Positions 56,689 to 64,000 of a stretch of 64,000 nucleotides of DNA are shown piece after piece; within the stretch, counting starts at the first letter, position 1, and every line of letters starts with the position of its first letter. The DNA is from Streptomyces adelaidensis (lineage in GTDB: Bacteria > Actinomycetota > Actinomycetes > Streptomycetales > Streptomycetaceae). The position numbers were made by a program, and so were the translations under genes. The notes under the pieces were generated by a model that was not told the origin of the DNA, searched no databases, and saw only the letters and a program-made list of their open reading frames with translations. Where the stretch lies: contig NZ_JAEMUX010000037.1 of assembly GCF_016598475.1 (NCBI RefSeq), positions 17,129 to 81,128 of the forward strand. Direction: 5' to 3'.

Positions 56689-57114
56689 ATGGGGCCCGGG
56701 GCCGGGGCGGGGGCGACCCTGGACGGGGTCCTCGCCAGTTTCGGGGTGGCGGTGCAGTATCTCGGGCTGGCCCAGGCCGGTGCCGGGAGCGGGGTGTGGC
56801 CGGTGGTCGCGGGGCGGGTGGCCGCGGTCGTACTCCTGCTGCCCGGCCTGTGGCGGCATGCCGGGCGGTTCCGTCAGCCGCCGCAGGTGTGGGGGAAGGC
56901 GACCGCGACCGGCGCGGGGGCCGCGCTCGCCCTGCTCCTCTACCTGTGGGCGGCGCAGCGACAGATGCTGTCCGTCGTGGTCCTCCTGGCCTCCCTCTAC
57001 CCGGCCGTCCCCACGGTCCTCGGCCTCACCCTGCTCCATGAACGCGTGAGCACCCGGCAGACGGTCGGCCTCCTCGGCGCGGCGATGGCGATCACCCTCC
57101 TCACCCTGGGCTGA
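56689..57114 (+). pseudogene. EamA/DMT transporter, C-terminal half
   Basis: 141 residues from ATG 56689, the second EamA repeat (LASFGVAVQYLGLAQAGAGS, WPVVAGRVAAVVLLLPGLW, SVVVLLASLYPAVPTVLGLT, LHERVSTRQTVGLLGAAMAI). L-H-E-R-V is the typical EamA end motif. It lies in a different frame from the N-terminal half and 8 nt after its stop. Without a visible ribosome site it would rely on re-initiation. The exported or imported solute is unknown. Confidence 0.75.
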
Positions 57115-57417
57115 CCGCCTCGCCCGGGGGATGCCTCCGGCGGCGCCGGCGATGGCGAGGCGGGTGCCGCCGAGAACGCCGTCGGCAGGCCACTCTGGCC
57201 CCGTAGACCCCCTCCCTCCAGCGGAATCAACCCCTCGACGGCATCCCGGCCGGACCGGACACCCCGGGAGCCCCGACCCGAGCAGCGGCGGTCGTCCCAG
57301 GTGGGAGGCTGTATCGGCCGCCTCGGTCGGTTCACAGCCGGCTTTCCGTGCGGCCTTCTAAACTTGGGTCATTCGTTTTCTTGAACTCTTCGTGTTTATG
57401 AGGGTAGGTTGGTCGCC
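57115..57417. other. 303-nt intergenic region upstream of furA
   Basis: No supported gene. GC-rich to ~57350, then an A/T-rich block (57356-57400) that holds the furA promoter. No clear Fur-type palindrome beyond the A/T-rich tract is seen. Confidence 0.5.
57381..57410 (+). promoter_or_regulatory. Promoter of the furA-katG operon, possibly leaderless
   Basis: -35 TTGAAC (57381-57386), 18-nt spacer, -10 TAGGTT (57405-57410). Transcription would begin at about the A of ATG 57418, giving a leaderless mRNA, which fits the lack of a good ribosome site. The A/T-rich surroundings are probably the Fur-type autoregulatory site. Confidence 0.6.
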
Positions 57418-57861
57418 ATGACCGCATCCCAGCCTCCGAACACCGCCGAGGAGCTGCGCGGTGCCGGCCTGCGGGTGACGGCCGCGCGCGTCGCGTTGCT
57501 GGAAACCGTCCGGGACGGCGACCACCTCGGCGTCGAAGCGATCGCCGCCGGCGTGCGCGATCGTGTGGGCCATATTTCGCTCCAGGCCGTGTACGAGGCT
57601 CTGAACGCGCTGTCCGGCGCCGGACTCGTACGCCGCCTCGAACCACCCGGCAGCCCGGCCCTGTACGAGGGCCGTGTCGGGGACAACCACCACCACCTCG
57701 TGTGCCGCTCGTGCGGTGCCGTGGTCGACGTCGACTGCGCGGTCGGCCACGCCCCGTGCCTGACCGCGTCCGACGACCAGGGCTTCGCGATCGACGAGGC
57801 CGAGGTCATCTACTGGGGCCTGTGCCCCCAATGTTCCGAAGCCAGCATTTCAGCAACGTGA
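57418..57861 (+). CDS. furA: Fur-family peroxide/redox-sensing repressor of katG
   Basis: 147 residues. The winged-helix domain is TAEELRGAGLRVTAARVALL and ISLQAVYEALNALSGAGLVR; the metal-binding C-terminal domain has DNHHHLVCRSCGAVVDVDC (His-rich site plus C-x-x-C) and a final GLCPQC pair, so four Cys for structural zinc. It corresponds to FurA of mycobacteria and FurS of Streptomyces reticuli, repressors of catalase-peroxidase that lose DNA binding on oxidation. It lies 24 nt upstream of katG in one operon. Confidence 0.93.
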   Translation: MTASQPPNTAEELRGAGLRVTAARVALLETVRDGDHLGVEAIAAGVRDRVGHISLQAVYEALNALSGAGLVRRLEPPGSPALYEGRVGDNHHHLVCRSCGAVVDVDCAVGHAPCLTASDDQGFAIDEAEVIYWGLCPQCSEASISAT

Positions 57862-57885
57862 TTTACCCAGTTCGGAAGGACTCCC

Positions 57886-60108
57886 ATGACTGAGAACCAC
57901 GACGCGATCGTCACAGACGCGAAGCCCGAGGAGACGGGTGGCTGCCCGGTCGCTCACGGGCGCGCCGCGCACCCGACTCAGGGTGGCGGTAACCGCCAGT
58001 GGTGGCCGGAGCGGCTCAACCTGAAGATCCTTGCCAAGAACCCCGCCGTGTCCAACCCCCTGGGCGAGGAGTTCGACTACGCCGAGGCGTTCAAGAACCT
58101 CGACCTCGCGGCCGTCAAACAGGACATCGCCGAGGTACTGACCACCTCGCAGGACTGGTGGCCGGCCGACTTCGGCAACTACGGCCCGCTGATGATCCGT
58201 ATGGCCTGGCACAGCGCCGGTACGTACCGCATCAGTGACGGCCGCGGCGGCGCCGGCGCCGGTCAGCAGCGCTTCGCCCCGCTCAACAGCTGGCCGGACA
58301 ACGGCAACCTGGACAAGGCCCGCCGTCTGCTGTGGCCGGTGAAGAAGAAGTACGGCCAGAGCATCTCCTGGGCCGACCTCATGATCCTCACGGGCAACGT
58401 CGCGCTGGAGCAGATGGGCTTCGAGACGTTCGGCTTCGGCGGCGGCCGCGCGGACGTCTGGGAGGCCGAGGAGGACGTGTACTGGGGTCCCGAGACCACG
58501 TGGCTCGACGACCAGCGCTACACCGGCGACCGTGAGCTGGAGAACCCGCTCGGCGCCGTTCAGATGGGCCTCATCTACGTCAACCCGGAGGGCCCCAACG
58601 GCAACCCGGACCCGCTGGCCGCGGCCCGCGACATCCGTGAGACGTTCCGCCGCATGGCGATGAACGACGAGGAGACCGTCGCCCTCATCGCCGGTGGCCA
58701 CACCTTCGGCAAGACCCACGGCGCGGGCCCGGCGGACAACGTCGGCAACGACCCCGAGGCCGCCTCGATGGAGGAGCAGGGCTTCGGCTGGAAGAACAGC
58801 TTCGGCACCGGCAAGGGCGCGGACGCCATCACGTCCGGCCTGGAGGTCACCTGGACCACCACGCCGACCCAGTGGAGCAACAACTTCTTCGAGAACCTCT
58901 TCGGCTACGAGTGGGAGCTGACACAGAGCCCCGCCGGCGCCAACCAGTGGAAGCCGAAGGACGGCGCGGGCGAGGGCACCGTCCCGGCCGCCCACGACGC
59001 GTCGAAGAAGATCGCGCCGAACATGCTCACGACGGACCTGTCGCTGCGCTTCGACCCGATCTACGGCCCGATCTCCCGCCGGTTCCACGAGAACCCGGAG
59101 CAGTTCGCGGACGCCTTCGCCCGCGCCTGGTTCAAGCTGACCCACCGTGACATGGGCCCGAAGTCGCAGTACCTCGGCGCCGAGGTGCCGGCGGAGACCC
59201 TGCTGTGGCAGGACCCGCTGCCTCAGGCCGGGGGCGAGGTCATCGACGCCGCCGACATCGCGGCGCTCAAGGCCAAGCTGCTCGCCTCGGGTCTGACCGT
59301 CTCGCAGCTGGTCTCCACCGCGTGGGCCTCGGCCTCCACCTTCCGCTCCAGCGACAAGCGCGGCGGCGCCAACGGTGCCCGTCTGCGCCTGGAGCCCCAG
59401 CGCGGCTGGGAGGTCAACAACCCCGAGGAGCTGCGTCACGTCCTGACCGCTCTCGAGGGCGTCCAGGCGGAGTTCAACTCCGGCGCCAAGAAGGTCTCCC
59501 TGGCCGACCTGATCGTCCTCGGCGGTGCCGCCGCGGTCGAGAAGGCCGCCAAGGACGCCGGTCACGACGTCGAGGTGCCCTTCACCCCCGGCCGCGTGGA
59601 CGCGACCGAGGAGCACACGGACGTGGAGTCCTTCGCCGCGCTGGAGCCGGCGGCCGACGGGTTCCGCAACTACCAGGGCAAGGGCAACCGCCTCCCCGCC
59701 GAGTACCTGCTGCTCGACAGGGCGAACCTGCTCTCCCTCAGCGCCCCCGAGATGACCGCCCTCGTCGGTGGCCTGCGCGTCCTGGGTGCCAACCACGCCC
59801 AGTCCTCGCACGGCGTCTTCACCGACACCCCGGGCAAGCTCACCAACGACTTCTTCGTCAACCTGCTCGACTTCGGGACGACCTGGAAGTCCACGTCCGA
59901 GGACCAGACCCTCTTCGAGGGCCGTGACGCCGCCACCGGTGACGTCAAGTGGACCGGCACCCGTGCCGACCTCGTCTTCGGCTCCAACTCCGAGCTCCGC
60001 GCCCTCGCCGAGGTCTACGCGAGCGACGACGCCAAGGAGAAGTTCGTGAACGACTTCGTCGCGGCGTGGGCCAAGGTCTCCGACCTGGACCGCTTCGACT
60101 TGGTCTGA
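57886..60108 (+). CDS. katG: Catalase-peroxidase
   Basis: 740 residues, full length. The N-terminal catalytic half has distal R105-W108-H109 in RMAWHSAGTYR, Tyr231 in GLIYVNPEG and the Met of RRMAMNDEET for the Met-Tyr-Trp cofactor, and the proximal haem ligand His272 in AGGHTFGKTHG. The C-terminal half repeats the fold without haem (SDKRGGANGARLRLEPQRGW). It removes H2O2 as catalase and peroxidase; called CpeB in Streptomyces. GGAAGGA precedes the ATG. It is co-transcribed with furA and ends in a strong terminator. Confidence 0.97.
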   Translation: MTENHDAIVTDAKPEETGGCPVAHGRAAHPTQGGGNRQWWPERLNLKILAKNPAVSNPLGEEFDYAEAFKNLDLAAVKQDIAEVLTTSQDWWPADFGNYGPLMIRMAWHSAGTYRISDGRGGAGAGQQRFAPLNSWPDNGNLDKARRLLWPVKKKYGQSISWADLMILTGNVALEQMGFETFGFGGGRADVWEAEEDVYWGPETTWLDDQRYTGDRELENPLGAVQMGLIYVNPEGPNGNPDPLAAARDIRETFRRMAMNDEETVALIAGGHTFGKTHGAGPADNVGNDPEAASMEEQGFGWKNSFGTGKGADAITSGLEVTWTTTPTQWSNNFFENLFGYEWELTQSPAGANQWKPKDGAGEGTVPAAHDASKKIAPNMLTTDLSLRFDPIYGPISRRFHENPEQFADAFARAWFKLTHRDMGPKSQYLGAEVPAETLLWQDPLPQAGGEVIDAADIAALKAKLLASGLTVSQLVSTAWASASTFRSSDKRGGANGARLRLEPQRGWEVNNPEELRHVLTALEGVQAEFNSGAKKVSLADLIVLGGAAAVEKAAKDAGHDVEVPFTPGRVDATEEHTDVESFAALEPAADGFRNYQGKGNRLPAEYLLLDRANLLSLSAPEMTALVGGLRVLGANHAQSSHGVFTDTPGKLTNDFFVNLLDFGTTWKSTSEDQTLFEGRDAATGDVKWTGTRADLVFGSNSELRALAEVYASDDAKEKFVNDFVAAWAKVSDLDRFDLV

Positions 60109-60151
60109 TCCCGTCAGACCTGGGGCCGCGACAGGCCCTGGCAGCACCCCG

Positions 60152-60187
60152 ACGTCCGGGTCGGCCCACACGGGCCGGCCCGGACGT
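60152..60187 (+). terminator. Terminator of furA-katG
   Basis: ACGTCCGGGTCGGCCC, loop ACAC, GGGCCGGCCCGGACGT: a 16-bp stem with a single G-T wobble, then TTTC, 44 nt after the katG stop. Confidence 0.85.
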
Positions 60188-60222
60188 TTCGCGTCGCTGT
60201 CACTGTCCGTACCCTTCCGGCC

Positions 60223-60999
60223 CTAAGGCTTGTGGAACGGGCCCTCGGGGGCGGCGGTCGGCGCGATCACCAGCTCCTCCACGACCGTCCGCCGGGGCAG
60301 CGTCGCGCACAGCAGTACGGCCCGTGCCACGTCCTGCGGCTGCACCATGGCCGCCCGCTGTTCCTCGCTCGGCGGGGCGGCACGGTCGTCCAGGATCGGG
60401 GTGTCGACGGCGCCGGGGAGGATGCAGGTGGCGCGGATCAGGTCGTCGCGGAAGGTGTTGCGCAGGTAGGCCATGAAGTTGCGTACGCCCGCCTTCGCAG
60501 CGCCGTACGGGGCTCCGCCGAGGAGGGTGGGCCGTATCGCGGCGAGCGAGGACACCGTGATGATCGAGCCGCCGCCGCGCTCCAGCATGTCCGGGAGCAC
60601 GGCCTGGGTGAGCAGGTAGACCGCGGTGAGGTTGACGCCCATGACGGCGTTCCACTCGTCCTCTCCGGTCCAGCGGACGTCGAGGACCTGGCCGCCCACG
60701 CCCGCGTTGTTGACGAGGATGTCGACGGGGCCGGCCGTGTCCCGGGTCCAGTCGACCAACTCCCGTACCTCGTCCGCGTTCTCCACGTGTGTGGAGCGGG
60801 CGAGGGCCGTGCCGCCGTTCTCCTCGATGACGGTGGCGACCTCGTCGAGGACGTACTGGCGGCGCCCGACGAGGACGACTGTCGCACCCTCCGCGGCGAG
60901 TTGCAGCGCCGTCTCCCGGCCGATGCCGGTGCCGGCCCCGGTGACCAGCGCGGTCTTCCCTTCGAGCAGTCCCGGCCGCTTTCCGTCGGGGTTTCCCAT
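60223..60999 (-). CDS. Short-chain dehydrogenase/reductase
   Basis: 258 residues of classical SDR type: ALVTGAGTGIGRETALQLAA (T-G-x-x-x-G-x-G), ILVNNAGVGGQVLD, IITVSSLAAIRPTLLGG (catalytic Ser), PYGAAKAGVRNFMAYLRN (Tyr and Lys), RATCILPGAVDTPILDDRAA. VLVGRRQ after the second strand, with basic residues, suggests NADP(H). The substrate is unknown. It is upstream of nothing on its strand but sits just downstream of the IclR gene, 81 nt away, and may belong to the sugar-acid locus. Confidence 0.88.
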   Translation of the reverse strand: MGNPDGKRPGLLEGKTALVTGAGTGIGRETALQLAAEGATVVLVGRRQYVLDEVATVIEENGGTALARSTHVENADEVRELVDWTRDTAGPVDILVNNAGVGGQVLDVRWTGEDEWNAVMGVNLTAVYLLTQAVLPDMLERGGGSIITVSSLAAIRPTLLGGAPYGAAKAGVRNFMAYLRNTFRDDLIRATCILPGAVDTPILDDRAAPPSEEQRAAMVQPQDVARAVLLCATLPRRTVVEELVIAPTAAPEGPFHKP

Positions 61000-61080
61000 G
61001 TCCGTCAGCCCTCCCAGCGGTGGACGCGCGGTGCGCCCTCTGGGGTGAGGATGCCCGCCGGGCGCGGCGCGGAGTGCGGG

Positions 61081-61848
61081 TCAGCGGGCGGGCAGCCGGA
61101 CGCCCAGTTCGGCCGCCGCCGTGCGGAGCACCGGGACCATGGCGACGAGATCGTCCATGGTGCGGCGGAACGCGGGCGCGGCGGTGGAGAGGGCGGCGAA
61201 GAGGCTGCCGTCGGGTCGCAGGATCGGGACCGCCACGGCACGCAGGCCGGGGTGGTGTTCCTCGTCGGCGGTGGCGTAGCCGCGTTCGGCGGCGCGGGCG
61301 ACCTCGGCGCGCAGGACGTCGCGGTCGGTGATGCTGTTGGGTCCGTGCGGGGTGAGTTCGACGCGGTCCAGGAGGTCGGCGCGTACGTCGTCGGCGGCGA
61401 AGGCCATGAGGATCTTGCCCATCGAGGTGCAGTGCAGCGGACCGTGGTGGCCCGGGTCGCTGCGGACGCCGACCGGGAGGGGGCCGTCCACGTAGTGCAC
61501 GTACAGGTGCCGGGTGCCGTCGAGGACGGACATCAGGGTGGCTTCCTCGGTCTGCCGCGTCACGCGCTGCATCACGGGAAGGGCGGTGCCGGCGAATCCG
61601 TACACCTGGCCCGCCTGCTGGCCGAGTCGGAACAGTCCGAGGCCCGGCTTGTAGCGCTTGCCGTCCGGCTCGAACTCCACCAGGCCCTCGCGGCAGAGGG
61701 AGTTGACCAGCCGGTGGGCCGTGCTGACGGGGACGCCGCTGGCGCGGGCCAGTTCGGACAGCGTGATGCCGTGCGGGTGCTCGCCGACCAGGACGAGCAG
61801 CCGGATCACCCGTCCGACCACATCGACCGGTACCTCGCTGGTGCTCAC
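61081..61848 (-). CDS. IclR-family transcriptional regulator
   Basis: 255 residues from GTG 61848. Winged helix-turn-helix LSELARASGVPVSTAHRLVN then SLCREGLVEFEPDGKRYKPG, followed by the IclR effector domain with TSMGKILMAFAADDVRADLL and DEEHHPGLRAVAVPILRPDG. It is divergent from the gluconate/idonate dehydrogenase genes and probably controls them in response to a sugar acid. TTTTCCACT repeats and a TTTCCA-N5-TGGAAA palindrome in the gap are plausible binding sites. Confidence 0.9.
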   Translation of the reverse strand: MSTSEVPVDVVGRVIRLLVLVGEHPHGITLSELARASGVPVSTAHRLVNSLCREGLVEFEPDGKRYKPGLGLFRLGQQAGQVYGFAGTALPVMQRVTRQTEEATLMSVLDGTRHLYVHYVDGPLPVGVRSDPGHHGPLHCTSMGKILMAFAADDVRADLLDRVELTPHGPNSITDRDVLRAEVARAAERGYATADEEHHPGLRAVAVPILRPDGSLFAALSTAAPAFRRTMDDLVAMVPVLRTAAAELGVRLPAR

Positions 61849-61869
61849 AGCGGCAAAGGTACCCGGTGG

Positions 61870-61938
61870 TTGACATCTCACTCCCGCCACACCCACGATG
61901 TTTTCCACTGAGCAGATATCTTTTCCACTCAATGGAAA
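61870..61938. promoter_or_regulatory. IclR-type operator and promoter region
   Basis: TTGACA (61870-61875) with a weak -10 CACGAT after 18 nt. TTTTCCACT occurs at 61901 and again at 61921, 20 bp apart, and the second copy forms the perfect palindrome TTTCCA-CTCAA-TGGAAA (61922-61938). The layout fits repression of the rightward genes. Confidence 0.6.
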
Positions 61939-61964
61939 CATGGACGAGGCAGAGGACGAGACAG

Positions 61965-62735
61965 ATGAGCCATCCCCTCTTCGACGTCACCGGCAAGGTC
62001 GCCCTGGTCACCGGATCTAGCCGCGGTATCGGTCTGGCGCTGGCCAGGGGTCTGCTGGAGGCCGGTGTCACGGTCGTCCTCAACGGCCGCGACACCGTCG
62101 TCCTGGAGGCCGCCCGCGAAGAGCTGGCCGGGGTCTACGGCGACGCGGTCCTCGCGGAGGCGTTCGACGTCACCGACTCCGCCGCGGTCGCCGCCGCCGT
62201 CGCCCGGATCGAGGACCGGGCCGGACCGATCGGCATCCTGGTCAACAACACCGGCGCCCAACGCCGCGCCGCCTTCCTCGACTTCACCGACGAGGACTGG
62301 CACGGCCTGCTTCACACCAACCTCACCAGCGCCTTCCTCGTCGGCCGCGAGGTCGCCCGCCGTATGGTCCCCCGGGGCCACGGCAAGATCATCAACATCT
62401 GTTCGCTGCAGAGCGAGGCGGTACGCCCGGGGATCGCGCCCTACGCGGCGACCAAGGGCGGCCTGAAGATGCTCACCAAGGGCATGTGCGCCGACCTCGG
62501 GCCGCGCGGCATCCAGGTCAACGGCATCGGCCCCGGCTACTTCGACACCGAGCTGACCTCGGCGCTGGTCGCGGACGAGGAGTTCAGCGCCTGGGTGCGG
62601 GGGCGGACGCCGGCCGGCCGCTGGGGCAGGGTCGAGGACCTCGTCGGCGCCCTGCTCTTCCTCTCCTCCCCCGCCTCCGACTTCGTCAACGGGCAACTGC
62701 TGTACGTCGACGGTGGCATGCTCTCCGTCCTGTGA
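61965..62735 (+). CDS. Gluconate 5-dehydrogenase-like SDR
   Basis: 256 residues from ATG 61965, with GAGGACGAG upstream. SDR motifs: ALVTGSSRGIGLALARGLLE, ILVNNTGAQRRAAFLDF, IINICSLQSEAVRPGIAPY (Ser), then YAATKGGLKMLTKGMCADLG (Tyr, Lys). The N-T-G-A-Q and I-C-S-L-Q-S-E segments are those of gluconate 5-dehydrogenase (IdnO/Gno), which interconverts D-gluconate and 5-ketogluconate. The neighbouring idonate 5-dehydrogenase-like gene makes the same keto-acid from L-idonate, supporting the call. Its final codons and stop lie in the first unit of a six-fold 20-bp repeat. Confidence 0.88.
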   Translation: MSHPLFDVTGKVALVTGSSRGIGLALARGLLEAGVTVVLNGRDTVVLEAAREELAGVYGDAVLAEAFDVTDSAAVAAAVARIEDRAGPIGILVNNTGAQRRAAFLDFTDEDWHGLLHTNLTSAFLVGREVARRMVPRGHGKIINICSLQSEAVRPGIAPYAATKGGLKMLTKGMCADLGPRGIQVNGIGPGYFDTELTSALVADEEFSAWVRGRTPAGRWGRVEDLVGALLFLSSPASDFVNGQLLYVDGGMLSVL

Positions 62736-62840
62736 ACCGGCACTCCGTCCTGTGAACCGGCACTCCGTCCTGTGAACCGGCTCTCCGTCCCGTGACCCGG
62801 CTCTCCGTCCCGTGAACCGACACTCCGTCCTGTGAACCGG
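62721..62840. repeat. Six tandem 20-bp repeats spanning the stop codon of the SDR gene
   Basis: Six exact 20-bp-period units of the form CNCTCCGTCCTGTGAACCGG (62721, 62741, 62761, 62781, 62801, 62821). Unit 1 encodes the last codons and TGA of the upstream SDR; units 2, 3 and 6 are identical, 4 and 5 differ by two to three bases. The array fills the space to the next gene. Confidence 0.95.
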
Positions 62841-62860
62841 CCGAACCCTCAAGGAGCCCC

Positions 62861-63925
62861 ATGCACGCGTGCGTTGTCCACGGAGCCGGCGATCTCCGGG
62901 TGGAGGAGCGGCCTTACGCCGGACCCGCGCCGGGTGAGATCGCGGTGGCCGTCGCGCTCGGCGGGATCTGCGGTTCCGATCTGCACTACTACCACCGGGG
63001 CCGGGTGGGGGACTTCGCGGTGAGCGAGCCCATGGTGCTCGGCCACGAGGTGGTCGGCCATGTCGCCGCCCTCGGTCCGGGCGTCGACGGGCCGGCCGCG
63101 CCGGCGACGGGCACCGCCGTGGCCATCCATCCCGCGACCCCCTGCGGGGTCTGCCCCGAGTGCGCCCGCGGCAGGCGCAACATCTGCGCCCACACCCGCT
63201 ATCTGGGCAGCGCCGCCCACACCCCGCACGTCCAGGGCGGCTTCGCGCAGTTCATCACCGTGCCCGCCGACCAGATCCGGCCGCTGCCGCCCGGGCTGAG
63301 CCTGCGCCGGGCCGTGCTCGCCGAGCCGCTTTCGGTGGCCCTGCACGCCGTGCGCCGGGCGGGCGAGGTGCGCGGCAAGCGGGTGCTCGTCACGGGGGCG
63401 GGCCCGATCGGCTGCCTGGTCGTGGCGGCGCTGCGGCACGGCGGCGCCACCGAGATCGTCGTCAGCGACCTCCACGACGAACCGCTGCGTATCGCCACCG
63501 AGGTGGGCGCGACCGCCACCGTACGCGCGGACCGGGCCGGCGATCCCGCCTGGGCCGGTGTCTTCGATGTCGCCGTCGAGGCGTCCGGGGCGCCGGCCGG
63601 GCTGCGCAGCTGCGTGGAACGGGTGCGGCGTGGCGGGACCGTCGTCATGCTCGGGCTGCTGCCGCCCGGCGAGATCGGGCTGTTGGGCAATGTCGCGGTC
63701 ACCCGTGAACTCGAACTGCGCGGTGCCTTCCGCTTCGACACCGAGTTCGACGAGGCCCTGTCTCTGCTGGGCCAGGGGTTGCCCGTCGAGCCGGTCGTCA
63801 CCCACACCTTCCCGCTGGAGCGGTCCGTCGCGGCGTTCGACACGGCTCAGGACCGCACGGTCGCCTCCAAGGTGCTGCTGGATCTGTCCGACGGACGCGG
63901 TGGTTCGCCTACCGAGGGGACGTAG
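62861..63925 (+). CDS. L-idonate 5-dehydrogenase-like zinc alcohol dehydrogenase
   Basis: 354 residues from ATG 62861, with AAGGAG 5 nt upstream. Medium-chain dehydrogenase: catalytic zinc in GGICGSDLHYYHRGRVGDF and LGHEVVGHVAALGPGV, structural zinc in CGVCPECARGRRNIC, Rossmann motif VLVTGAGPIGCLVVAA with acidic VSDLHDEP. GSDLHYYHRGRVGDF is characteristic of L-idonate 5-dehydrogenase and related sorbitol/xylitol enzymes. It converts L-idonate to 5-ketogluconate, the product of the neighbouring SDR, so the pair would channel idonate to gluconate. Both are probably IclR-controlled. Confidence 0.87.
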   Translation: MHACVVHGAGDLRVEERPYAGPAPGEIAVAVALGGICGSDLHYYHRGRVGDFAVSEPMVLGHEVVGHVAALGPGVDGPAAPATGTAVAIHPATPCGVCPECARGRRNICAHTRYLGSAAHTPHVQGGFAQFITVPADQIRPLPPGLSLRRAVLAEPLSVALHAVRRAGEVRGKRVLVTGAGPIGCLVVAALRHGGATEIVVSDLHDEPLRIATEVGATATVRADRAGDPAWAGVFDVAVEASGAPAGLRSCVERVRRGGTVVMLGLLPPGEIGLLGNVAVTRELELRGAFRFDTEFDEALSLLGQGLPVEPVVTHTFPLERSVAAFDTAQDRTVASKVLLDLSDGRGGSPTEGT

Positions 63926-63929
63926 TCCG

Positions 63930-64000
63930 TCAGCGGTAGAGGTCGGGGCGGTGCTGACCGTGGTGCAACGGCAGCGGCACGTGCGCCGGCCCCCAGGACC
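63930..64000 (-). CDS. C-terminal end of an unidentified gene
   Basis: A minus-strand frame enters from the right edge and stops at 63930. The visible 23 residues are SWGPAHVPLPLHHGQHRPDL then YR. The frame is a natural coding end in this GC-rich context and converges with the idonate dehydrogenase gene by only a few bases, but the fragment is too short to name. Confidence 0.45.
   Translation of the reverse strand, partial: SWGPAHVPLPLHHGQHRPDLYR

Noticed and set aside
57850..60171. 773-codon minus-strand frame opposite katG
   Set aside because: Antisense shadow of a high-GC gene; low-complexity Val/Gly/Arg/Leu composition and katG itself is unmistakable.
62721..62840. Possible CRISPR array
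   Set aside because: Units are directly adjacent 20-mers with no spacers; it is a simple tandem repeat.
1..64000. tRNA, rRNA, insertion sequences, integrases, biosynthetic gene clusters
   Set aside because: I searched by eye for cloverleaf ends, transposase motifs and assembly-line enzymes and saw none that could be supported.

Overview
The window is about 72% GC with strong third-position GC bias. It carries typical actinomycete markers: an F420-type oxidoreductase, DUF4235, DUF5999, DUF574 and DUF4230 proteins, an IdeR/DmdR-type iron box, a furA-katG pair, and a dispersed intergenic repeat I associate with Streptomyces. Together these indicate a Streptomyces chromosome. The mix of complete catabolic operons, regulators paired with one target, and several decayed genes suggests accessory or arm-like chromosome rather than the core. 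That placement is inference.

Layout. 1-4533: end of a PhyH-type dioxygenase, a secreted protein, a NarL-type response regulator whose histidine kinase has lost its front half, a flavoprotein and a LuxR regulator. 4784-8813: a sugar ABC transporter operon collapsed by deletions, followed by an intact YtcJ-type amidohydrolase and a MarR regulator. 9004-14931: LysE exporter, F420-type reductase, cation diffusion facilitator, xi-class GST, small proteins, a VOC protein, a GNAT enzyme and a DUF1304-TetR unit with paired operators. 15079-18757: alcohol and aldehyde dehydrogenases divergent from a MarR regulator with twin palindromes, then a STAS protein. 19062-26407: DUF4230, VanZ, PHP, HAD, a candidate orphan structured RNA, a VanX-like dipeptidase, an epimerase and an APH-type kinase. 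26604-38499: FBP protein, an erythromycin-esterase pseudogene, FUSC protein, lactonase, iron-regulated DUF2470, TetR plus a CYP102-like P450, a Cys-rich pentapeptide protein, GNAT, PIG-L and an aminopeptidase.

38631-54451 is the centrepiece: a complete L-rhamnose unit. The leftward arm encodes an ABC transporter, rhamnose mutarotase, a Tat-exported BNR_4 beta-propeller enzyme (possibly a rhamnose-releasing lyase) and a LacI regulator. The rightward arm encodes rhamnose isomerase, a rhamnulose-1-phosphate aldolase/lactaldehyde dehydrogenase fusion, rhamnulokinase and the LutABC lactate-oxidising complex. The shared 258-bp promoter region has two good sigma-70-type promoters and LacI-type palindromes just downstream of each. 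The logic is extracellular rhamnoside to rhamnose, rhamnulose-1-phosphate, DHAP plus lactaldehyde, lactate and pyruvate.

54602-64000: a DUF574 methyltransferase, UdgX-type uracil-DNA glycosylase, an EamA transporter split by a frameshift, furA-katG with a possibly leaderless promoter, an SDR, and an IclR-controlled gluconate/idonate dehydrogenase pair separated by a 6 x 20-bp tandem repeat that contains the first gene's stop codon. Short tandem repeats are frequent across the window, some inside reading frames.
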